Source of the DNA: Anthonomus grandis grandis
Lineage: Eukaryota; Arthropoda; Insecta; Coleoptera; Curculionidae
DNA: 64,000 nucleotides
Direction of reading: 5' to 3'
Assembly: GCF_022605725.1 (NCBI RefSeq)
Contig: NC_065551.1
Span: 30,070,001 to 30,134,000 of the forward strand
The notes under the pieces are model-generated. The model did no database searches. It saw nothing but the letters and a program-made list of their open reading frames with translations, and had not been told where the DNA came from. Every line of letters starts with the position of its first letter. Position 1 is the first letter of the stretch. The position numbers were made by a program, and so were the translations under genes. Positions 14,201 through 26,200 of this stretch are shown here, piece by piece.

Positions 14201-17200
14201 GTTCTGACACTACTTCGAGGATTGCCGTTAAAATATTCCAAAATGTAATTTTCATATCTTCTGAGCCCACGCCGTCCATTATGTCTATTTTTAAGTAGAT
14301 TTTTCGAAACAGATCCTGTTTCATTGAAAATTTTATTAACACGTTGCACAGTACTTAGACTTACTGGTCTATCAGGATGCCTAATATTAAATTCTCTGGC
14401 AGCTTCTCTCATCGAACGCGTGTTACCACCAACAAGACGAACAATTTCAATTTTTTCTCTTAAATTTAAATTTTCCATGATTACTAATACTATCTAAACA
14501 CGTTCTATTACCACTTTTGACAGTTAGATGGCAAATGTGACAATTCAATATTTCAATAATTTTTAGAGACAATTTAGAAGTAAAGCGCATTTCTTTTTTT
14601 TTATCATAAAATTGTTATTATTTAATATTTTTTGGTGAAATTTGGTATAAGGCGTTTTGGGGGATGCCGAATCCAGTGGTGTGCACAATTTTTTGCTAAA
14701 AAAATGCCTAGCATGGTTTCTTAAAATTTCGCCCTTAAAAACTGACATTAGTAGTCCTAGGAATTTGCAGTTTTTCTGGACCTAACATTTAAAAAAAACC
14801 CGAGCAAAATCGCACCAAAAATAAACTTTTTATCAGGGTGACCCGAAAACAAATGGGTCACACTGTATATAGATTGAATATGTTATAGGAAAAGGGCATT
14901 TAAATAAAAACAACTATTTCAATACAAGCAAAGAGCTTTTCTCCTTTTTGTATGGCATATCCAGGGTATATTCGACACTTAAAAGAGAAAAAAAAAGTAA
15001 ATTTGAACCAAAATTAAAAAAAAAAAAACATATTTGCGAGGGGAGTTCTCTTCTGCTTCAAAGTTTTTTGCAATATAACTATGGAAGAAACCCAAACGAA
15101 AAACCAAATTAACCTCACTCCAACATTGATTAACCCAATTCAATTTATTCTTCAATCCTACTCTAACCCAAGCATATTTATTGCATGGCATCGAGTCAAT
15201 ATGCGCTTCATTCTAACTATATGGATTAAAAAGGATTAACCTAACATAAATTATATGCAAAAGATGACGACACAAGTTAATGTAAAATATTCACATAAGT
15301 TCGCAAATAGTATTAAATAGTCTCTATGAAAACTTCTTTTCAATCTGGTAACTTTATACATGCTTACTAGTTTGATTCTTCTAAATAAATTCTGTTGGAA
15401 AAATTGGAATTAATTAAAATAAAACACTTATTGATGGTTTATGTATGTACAACATAATAAAATACGACAAACGATTTTCTTTTTAGGAATTAGCTTATTT
15501 GAACGAATGGTTTTAAATAACATAAGATGTCATACTTTGAATGTCCAACATAGAATGCGTCCTGAAATATCCCAGCTGATCAAACCGCATATTTATGAGC
15601 ATCTGATTGACCATAATTCGACACTTCAGAGGGCACCTATTTTAGGTAAACTATTTGCTTTACTGTAACAATACCTAGCAGTATTATTTCGCAATGTTTT
15701 ACATTAAAACACATGAGTATTACCCAATTGTGCTTTGCAGGTGTGGAGAAATCCCTCTATTTTGTTAACCATCAAGAGTCAGAGGATTTATGCCAGGACG
15801 AGAGCAAGAAAAACGTTCATGAGTCTAAATTCTTAATTGGTTTGGCCAGACATTTAATTTTAAACGGGTATAAGCCCGAACAGGTTACCATTCTTGCTGC
15901 CTATTTAGGGCAGTTTTTTGAAATGACAAGGGAAAAAAACAAACCTGGCAACCGAATGCTGTTACAAGACGTAAGGATTTCGGTTTTGGATAATTATCAA
16001 GGTAACATTTTTTTTTTGGTTAAAAATATTAAAAATTTAATTTTAAAATGAAATTTTAATCGATTCACAAGACCCTAAAATATTTTATTATTAATTCAAA
16101 AATGACATACATTGAAAGCGAAATTGTTAGTTAATTCAAGTTAAAAACGTTAAATAAGTAGTTTATGATATACAGGTTGGGCTATTTTAATATATGCCAA
16201 CTAAATTGCTCTGAAATTACGCGAGATCCAGCAAAATATTTGAGGTCAAATTACAAAAAGCCGTTTATTAATGTTGCTGTTTTAATTAAATATTTAAAAA
16301 ATACTTAGCAGGTGAATTAAGCGCAAATGTTTAAATAACCTTAACCACCTTGAACTAGAGGTCAATTATCAAGGTCATTTTCAGTTTCGAGTGATTTTAT
16401 TCATTCGGAAACAACGACGTGGACGTAGTAAATAGTGTTTCCTTTGGGGTGCTTGATTTGCGTGAGTTCCCTTACCTGTAACGAATTTAATTACGAATCA
16501 AATGTTCGAAGTTGCCTCCATTTGCCTGAAGACATAACGTTAAATGCCTATTATATTCTCGTACGGTGCTTACCGAAGTTGGCCTCGTCGTACGTCTTTG
16601 TTGAAAAACAACATTTTTTAAATAACCCCCACAAATGAAAATCTGGGGAGGTCATATCGGGTGAGTTTGCGGGCCAGTTAATCAGACCTCCTCGTTCAAT
16701 CTACCAGCGTAATTTTCGTATAGAAGTTGTCGAACAGCTACTGCAAAATGTGGGGCTACATCTTGCTGGAGTACCATTCTTAGCCTCGTTTCTAAGTCGT
16801 TTGCAAATAGTTATCAACTCGAAATAGATTGATCAACATTAGCCTCAAAGAAGTAAGGAGCAATCAAATAACCATTTTCAATCCCACACCAAACCATAAG
16901 GCTCCAGCGATGTTAATGATCTACTGCCGTGTTGCTGAGTATTTTAATTTAACCAATAATGACAATTGTGTCTATTAAGTTGTCCGCCACTTTTAAATAT
17001 TGCTTCATCAGAAAACAAGACAAAGAAGTCTGGATTATGTGCAATCTCCTGCAAGGCAATATTGAATCTCACAATAACTCTGTCATGTTTTCAAATATTT
17101 GCTATTCATAGTTGTCCTATAATTTATCGAAGATCACTCTGTATATAGATATGTAACGAGACATTCGTTTATTTCTTGTAGTAATTATATTTTTCTATTC

Positions 17201-20200
17201 GTGGAATTCATTATAAAAAAGTTTTAACATTGAGTTCCATAATCACTTCTATTAGAAAATTATAATTTTACTTACCTTTTTTTTAAGGCGAGGAATCTGA
17301 CATAATATTACTGTCCCTTGTAAGAAGCAATAAGGACAATAAAGCGGGATTTTTAAGAATTCAAAATCGTGTATGCGTGGCTTTATCGAGAGCCAGGGAT
17401 GGCTTTTATATTATGGGTAATATGAGGCTCCTTCTAAATTGTGATAGTGAGAACGAGGTATGTATGTAATTCGACTGAAGTAACATTTACTTAAAAAAAA
17501 AAGAATCTAATGATATATACGCTAACCATAAAAATAGCAAAAAGTGAGTGTTTTTGAATGGAACACCCTTTTTAGTATGAAACTTTTGGATATAAGCATA
17601 AACCGCCTTTAACTAAATGTATTATATGACTAAATAGCCGCGTTTCGACAATAGAACCGATTTACCATTAATATTTGATGGTTATAGAATGCCATAATGA
17701 TTGTAAAATGACATTAACAGCTTTTAACTATAAACATCGCTGTAAGTAGTGTCTGCAGTAATGTTTTCTAAAAATAATTACTTTTTTAACACCGGCGCAT
17801 TAAAATAAGAGAATTGAAATATTTTTTAATCAGTGGTTTAGGTACTTAGGACCATGTCAGTGGCCTGCAAGCTCGCCCAATCTCACACTTCTTGATTTTT
17901 ATTTGTGGAGAAATAAACAAATGGTAAAAGAAAACCTGTATTTAAAATGTTCTTTGCAATGGTGGTAATTTTGAATATTTGCTGTATTTTTGAATGCTTT
18001 GCCATTTTATTTTATTTATTAAATAATACATTTATTTTATTTTTAATAAAAAGTTCACACCCACAAGTCCCTAACAATTTCTGTAAATTTGGGAATATTT
18101 TATTAAACCTTCGACATGCTCTTACTAATAATCATTTTGAGTCATTAGTTTCTTCCATCTTCAGAAATCGTTACTCTAATGATAACTGCACACATTTATG
18201 GTATAAAGGCTATCAGTGCCATTTAACGAAACTATGTGAAAAAAAAATTAAATATTCAATTAATTCATTATATATTATAACAATTGATAGTTATTTATAA
18301 CAAAAATAAGATTTTTTTTATTTGTTTCTTTTTTCAGCAAGTTTCTAAATTTCAGCTACTTTTCCTACTTGGCCGAAAACTTATCAGAAAAAAATATAGA
18401 AATAGAAATAATTAATTACACACATCTTAGGAGATGCTTGCACATTCTCCTTGAACCTTTTTTCTTAAAGCAGCTTTAACTTATTTTCAGTTTTTGAATG
18501 ATTTTTGTTATTATTTAAAGAAATGCTATATGATGAGTTATTTTTTTTATTGCATGCCTTATACATAAATCATTCACAAAATTATCTTTCAATCAACACT
18601 CAGCATCTGTTCCAACTTATGATTATTCTTTCTTTTGCCATAAAGTGACCATAGACGTTTGAATCAATTGCAAATTCCTTTGTATGTCCTGCCTCTAAGT
18701 TTTGCCCACAATTTCCCCATCAGTCGGGAGATGTTCACCCTCATTAATTTCTACTACCTTTAATCTTCTTTCCAATAACTTATAGAAATATATATAATTA
18801 AATTTATGCCAGGTGAATCCATCTATAAATTCGGAAGCCTTGACAACATCATTCTCTTCGTGAATCAAGTGATGGTACTGGGAAACTGAAAACTTTACCT
18901 TCTCGCTTCATTTTTTTTTCCTTTTTAGTGTCATATGATACACAACATAACTTATAATATTTCGGCAACCATTTTTTAAAATTTAACATCTCTTTTGTGG
19001 CAACTTCCTTGACAGTAAAATAATTCTTGGCACTAGAAATAATTATCAGCTCAGTGTATTGACGAACAACCCTATCAAATCTTCTTAACTTTCGTTTTAT
19101 GGTCCCAAATGCCCGATCACAGGGTAGAAAAGAATGCCCGCGTATTGGAAAATACTGTGAAATTTTATCAAATCGACCTGTTGATTTTAGAGCCATGCAC
19201 ATTTTAACCATGCATTGGTTTTTATTTTGCCCTGGGCAATTGTCACAAAATAAGCGCAACTCAGTTACATTTTCATTAATTTCTTTATGAATATAATCTA
19301 AAATAAAGGAGCATACCTCATTCGGCCCTTTGGAAGCTATACCTTCATGATAAATATAAAAAAAGGATTTTTGAGATTTCAAGTTGGTAATACAAAATAA
19401 ATTAACAGTTAACTGCGATAAATAAAATTTGTCCTGTGTTGGAAACTCTGGCAACTGCAGGTTTTGCATAAAGTCAAATGAAATTGCGACCAAGTCATCT
19501 CGCTGTTGGCATTCCTCTGTTGCTGTTTTGAGAGCACTGTAAAATTTTTTAGCTTCTCGCTGGTGTACCATTTTTTCAGCTATTGCCACCCGTTTAGCCT
19601 TAACATTTAAAAGAGGGTTCTTTATTTTAAGGTCTAAATCTTCGCATATATTGCAGACATCCACTTGCGGCCTTCCGAAGTGAAGCTGGAAGTTTTCTTT
19701 AAAAAACTTAATGTAGTAGCTAGTAGCTGTACTTGATAGGAGAATTTGGGTATTTTTCCCTAAATAAGTTGTACATGATTTTTACATTAAGTTTAGCATC
19801 AAGGTACTGCTACTCCTTATTGGAATAATGAGTCATTTTTACAGGAAAAGATGAGATGTGTTCCTTTATTTCGTCTCTGTGTCTGTCGCTTACAACATTA
19901 ACATTAATGTTTTTACCTCTCTGATCTTGGGGTGTTTGGTTATTACATGAAAGCTTTTTAATCCGTTTCATGCGCTCTTTTGAAATTCCGTGTATGCTTA
20001 AAAATGCACTTTGACAGACTTTAATGTTAATATCATTTGCCTTAATAAAGTGGTTATATGAGCGATTTCTTTGGATACCTGGCTGTGTAATCTTCCTTCG
20101 CTTTTTCACCCCGCATATTTCAATTCGACCTTGTATATAAATATCCTGCTCATTTTTTGATGACATCTCATAAAATTTTGTAAAGACACATTTTCTAGTA

Positions 20201-23200
20201 TCTTTGTCAACTTTTATAAAGAATTTCATGGGGCAACTACAATAATAAACGAATATAAAGTGTTAAATAATATTCGCGTTATAGAGTTTACCTGCATGGT
20301 TTGCCAATGGTTTTTGCAGACACACTATTCCCTTTATAATTTTGATATTGTTTTCCATGAGTTCTACCATATTTAACCTGATTTCTCAAATATTTTAATG
20401 AGTTCACAACACCTCGCCATCTTTTGGATACTGGTTCTTTACTTTAACACTTCAACAAATGACAGTCAAGTTTAAATTTTAATATTCTGGAAAAAAACAA
20501 AAATCACCAAATATGTCGCTTGGGGTGTTTCAGAAATAAACGATTCTATGTAATATCACCCATTTTTGTTTTGATTTGAGTTTGTATAACTTAGATCTTT
20601 CTGGTTACCTCAAAGCAACCTCTCCCTTTTTTAGGCCCACCCAATGATATATAAGTTGATATTCATACTGATATCAAATGATTCTTTAGTTGCAAAAACG
20701 CACTTTTTGCTGCTTTTATGTTTGAAGGATATGTCATTAGTTATAAACTGTATAATATGAAGCAAATCTGCGTAAAAATAACTAATATGAAGGACTTTTG
20801 AAATTTTTTTTGAGCCTTAGTTTTCCAATAATAAGCCATTGATTCCATCTGCATTTACATGAAAAAAAAATCGCATAAAGTAAAAATATTGCATGTTGCA
20901 ATAATAATTAGAATTAACTAAAAAAATCCAAAAAAATTTATAATGAACAATTCAATTTAAGAAACCAAAAATGATTATAAAATTCAACAATTACTAGAAC
21001 CCTAAAATTTTCTTTTACTATCAATGGAAAGATTTATGATGATATTTCCCCTTATAGATATGGCCTAAGGTAAATGAAGTGCTTAAAAGCCAGTCCGCTA
21101 TAGGTACCCACCTGACATTGAGGTGTCAGATTCACTCAAACAAGTTGACTCGGGTATCGAAAGGGCAAGATTTTGACAGGCTAAGCGAGGGCGGATGTGA
21201 CGAACTGTGCTTAGCGCCGCTTGGATGTGGACACGTGTGCAAGCGCCTCTGTCACGTCCAAGATAGAAATCATATTCTGTACAAGTGCAATGATAGGTGT
21301 ATGAGGTAAAATCACAGCTATGTTTATTTTTGGGTTTAAGGTGACGAGTGTCGCCTTTTAAAGGCACTATCAGACCTAAAATTAAGTTTCAAATATAAGA
21401 GAACCGACTTAATTAAAGTCGAAAAATCCCGTACATTTTTCCCGGTAGCGGATTTTTTAAATTCAATAGGAGGGTTGCCCTTAAATTAAGGCATCCACTA
21501 CTGATTGATATCAGTTGTAATGAAGTTACAAAATGTTATTTTTTATTTTATAGAAATATGCCTGGGCTAAGGCAGTATTTTACCAGAAATAGTTTTGCAC
21601 TGTTCCGGAATCTATAATTTATCTAAAAGTGTATTATTGGACTTATTGCTTACACGTAGCTTGTAAGCTACCTGGATAAAGCAATTTAAAGAGGTTTCTA
21701 GACCAGATAATAGGTACGATAGGTGGTATCCAGACCTCCGTAGACTGTATTGTGATCCCTGGTCCTCGTTGTTTTCAGTCCTGGTTATTCTTATGATAGT
21801 GAGGAGCAACGAAAGCCTAGAAGCAACAGTTTTTCATTACTAGACTTTATGTTTTTCACTCATTTTCTCTCCATTTTCATCTCCATTTATACTAGTTCTA
21901 AAGGTTACATACCTTAGAAAGGCCCGGTAAAAGAAGGGACATGACTTGTTGTGCAGAAGGCATGATAAATTATGGTCGAGTGTTTAATATAGTTAATTAT
22001 AGCGCTGTTCACAATTGTTGTTCACAGTTTGTGAATTAGTTATTCTTTTAATAAAAAATGCTCAATTTTGCGATAAATTTTCACCGATTTTCTCACCTGT
22101 TCTAGATCATAGAGATCGGTAACTAAATTATTTTCTTGTATTTAAGCATTAAAACCTGTTATTGTATTAAGTTATTATAGTAAATGTTAGTTCACTACCT
22201 GATTTTTCTAAATTTTTTCGATTAGTTAGAGCGGTGCCTGGGGCATGTTTTCACTATTTTTCTTCTATTTCTTAGATAATTGGACAGAAAAGATTGACTG
22301 TTACCCTGCGTTGTCAAAATTAAAGGGGAGATACACAGTAAACATGATTTCATTTCATAAGTTTGTTAAGAATTGTCGCTGTGTTTTATCTCTGTTCTGC
22401 ACAAAATTCTCGATACTGAAACTCGATAGTGATAAATTTTTAATTCACTATCGACTGGTGTTTTTTCAGAGGAATGAAACAAACACTACATAACACCTGT
22501 ATAAAAAATTACAAAAATCGAGAGATTATCTCGTCCAATTTATAAAGTATAAATTTTCTCAAAGATCTTTCAGCCTGTTGTTTCAGATAAAATATATTTT
22601 TCCATGAAAATTATTGTTATCCGAGAGCAACATGGTTTTATATCAGGTAGGCCCACAGTTCTAAATTTAGTGATCCTGGAAGAATTTATAATGAATGCTT
22701 TTAGAGAATGGTTACAGGTGGATGTAGTATATACTGACTCCTCCAAGGCATTTGATCATGTTAATATAAAACTTTTAACTCATAAAGCGTTGGGACTTCA
22801 TGGGTCTTTGCATGGCTGGGAAGTTATCCCTTCAACAGAAAGCAGTCATTTAAGATAAAGGGCTGTAAAGTTAGGTGTGCTACAGTGTGGCCATTTATCA
22901 ACAATTCTGTTTGCTGGTTTTATTAATGACATATGTGGCTGTTTTGTTGATTGTTTTATCTTGTTCTATGCAGATGACTTGAAGATTACAGAATAGTAAG
23001 GGATGTCATGGATTTTCTAAAGATTTAAGACAGCCTTAACAACTTTTCGCTGTGGTGCATAATGGACGTTCCTTAAATAGAGAAAAATGTAAAGTAATGC
23101 GTTTCTACAGCATTTCTCATCCTTTCTTTTATAACTATTCAATCAACAAGAATTTACTAGAACTATTACTAAATTTTAAAGCTCATTATGAATTTATTTG

Positions 23201-26200
23201 TAATAAGGCATTAAAATTATTGGGTTTCGTTAAGACTTAGATTATCTGATTTTAATATCATCAATTGTTTTAAAAATGTATACTGCTCACTTGTCAGTTC
23301 CGTTTTGGACTACTCAAGCTGTGTATGGTCACATTGATAATACAGAAAGGATGCAAAAAGAGATGTTTGCGTTTCGTAGCATTTAAACTTAAAATTCCAT
23401 CAGTGGACATTGTATATTTTGACATTTTTAAATCATTAAACATTCCATCTCTAAAAAGCCGTAGAAAACTTTTGGTTTTGATCTTTAAAATAGTAAATAA
23501 AATGATTGTCTCACCCCAGCTACTTAAGAACATTGATTTTAAGGTGCCACAAATAAATACAAGAAATAGAGATATGTTTCATTTAGTGTCATAAGAGAAA
23601 ATATTATCTGAATAAACCATTTCAAACAATGTTTCATTCTGGAAATGGCACAAAATTAAGCATTATACATATACACTCTATTTAAAGAAAGATGTATTAA
23701 TTTCTTTTGGACAAAAGTCGATTGCTTAATAATTTAGTTAACCTAGACTACGTAAGATAATTTTGGTACTTCTGTAAATAATGCGCAAATCTGAAATCCT
23801 TTTATTTTTCATTATTTTATTAACAGATAAATAAGTAATGAAAATAATAAAATTTATTTTTATCATCAACTTTCATTTTAAACTAGCATTGATACCAGGT
23901 GGCAAAAGAGGTATTATTTCAGTCAAAAATATGTAGGGCAAGTCCTGCTCTGACCTAACCTGACTCTTTGTATTGATCACTTTCACAAAATAAACAAAAA
24001 ACGAATTTAACTTCGGGATATTATGTATTTAATTTTCATAACTCTTAACAGTTTTTGTCCATTTTAAAGTCAGGGATTGACTTGTTTCAAGAAGAAAATT
24101 ACACCATCGATTTTCTTTTTAAAAAAATAGCATTATCCTACTTATAAAAACTAAATATGGTTAGGTTTCATTCTGAAAAATTTTTTTCAAGAGCGCATGT
24201 GCATTTAGTCCAGACTAGAGTCCCCACCCTGTATATTAAATAAGTGAATTTTAAGTACCATATAGTAAGTAACATATAGAGGACACTTACATAATTCAAA
24301 ATAATTTTTTTTAAAAATAATATCCCTAGACACGTAAACATACAGTAGCTATACCTATTTTCTTTCAACCAAGGCGAGTCTGTCTCATTCTTCCACTTGA
24401 CTAAAACCACATTATGGCTAATCTGGATGACGTCACGCTTTAAGGCCTTATCAAGGACCTGTAATTCCTGGCGACTTAAGCAATCCTTTAAGATAACTGC
24501 AGCATTATCTTCTTCATCCAGTCGATTATAAAACTGAACAAGAAATAGAACTTATGTGAGACTTTTTGCTTGACTTGCCTTTTTGTTAGTTTTTATTTAT
24601 ACGCCGGTTTTAGTGTATAAAGTATTTTATATTTTTATGTAAATAAAACATCGTGAGGGATGTATATGATTTATAAATAATACAATATATTATTTATAAA
24701 AATGGACGTTTTTTGTGAACTTAGGAAACAAACTTAGATCAAAAAGGTGTAATTTACTAAAATTGGCTCTGTAAAAAAAATAATGAATTTAAGACAATTT
24801 ATACATTTTCGGAAAGAGGATTTAACAGGCTTTCATGTGAAATTAAAAAGTACAGGGTGTTACATTTAAAATTTTTGAGAAATCGGCCTTTGAAAATCAT
24901 CAATTTTTTTCCTCCTATTTCAGGTAAATTTTGAAACTTGGCAACACTGTCAAAAAAAACTTAAAAAATATTGATGAAGTTCTGTGAAAACCGCACATTG
25001 TTGTCATTTTCCGTTCTCGACTTATAAGAAGTTAAAATGTGTCAGTTTATAAATGGATACCCTGTATATTATATACACCGAGTCTTTAGCGGTGTAGATT
25101 CGTATTATTAAATTACTAGATACCAGATTCACTTACTTGGTAATGGCTTAATATCTACTGATCTCAAATAATATATTTTACATTACAAAATAGAAAGTTT
25201 CGAAATGCTGATGATATTATAATATCGTTGCTTCTCAAAAGTAAAGAAACTTGCTACAAAAAATGTTTAGCATATCAAGGTGCTGAAACAAACTAGACCA
25301 AATCGTCTCTTTGCGTAGAAAATTTAACCTATTAATGTAGAAAATATAACATATTTATTAGTTGCTATGCCATTTACACTGAATTAGAGATAAATGTGAA
25401 ATCACATAATCTCAAAATAAACTTACTTTCCAGGATTTTGTGCAACGATCCGAACCACGTTTGCAAAAAACTGTGTTACGAAGAATGCGGCCAGTGTACG
25501 TATTTAGTATGGAGGCATCTGGACTGCGGCCACGACGTACCTTTACAGTGTCACATTAATCCTAATACATACGGCTGTAAGGAACCCGTCTTAAAAAAAT
25601 TACCTTGTGAACATGAAACCCGGGTACCTTGCTCGATGGACCCAGCGAAATTCCGTTGCCCTTTTCCGTGCGACATCCGTGTGGAACCGTGCGGACATGC
25701 CTGTGAAAGAAAATGCCACATCGGAGTCGATCCTGATCACTTGGAGGTTAGTGCACAGGAAATATATCTCCCATATATTTCACAAAGGGAGTATTAATAC
25801 AAAAGATTATTGTTTGTAGTACATACCCTTTCCTACTGAGTTATAGGTTCCTAAATGATGCCTTGCTTTCCTTTCTGCTTTCCTGGGACGGACCATTTTT
25901 TTCAAAAGTAAAAAATATCTTATAAAAACGTAATCTCACTCAAAACAAAAAGAAAGGTTTCATTTTTACACACAAAGTATCACAAAAATTAAAATTAATT
26001 GAGTCTGAAATGAGTTTTTTATTATTTATTATTATATTTATACAGGGTGTCCAGAAAGTAATGGGACATAGAACAACAGTAGATTCCTTACGTTAAAATA
26101 ATGTGATTGAGGTCAACTTGCCTTATCCTAACTTTAATAGTAACTGAAATACAGTGTGTCAAAGTATCATTTGATTTATCGTTTTTTTCCTGAACCAATT

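Noticed and set aside
18849..19664. A 271-codon antisense ORF that could be a nested host gene
   Set aside because: It is the middle of a transposon-type (DUF7869-like) gene whose upstream and downstream parts are readable in other frames past a stop and frameshifts.
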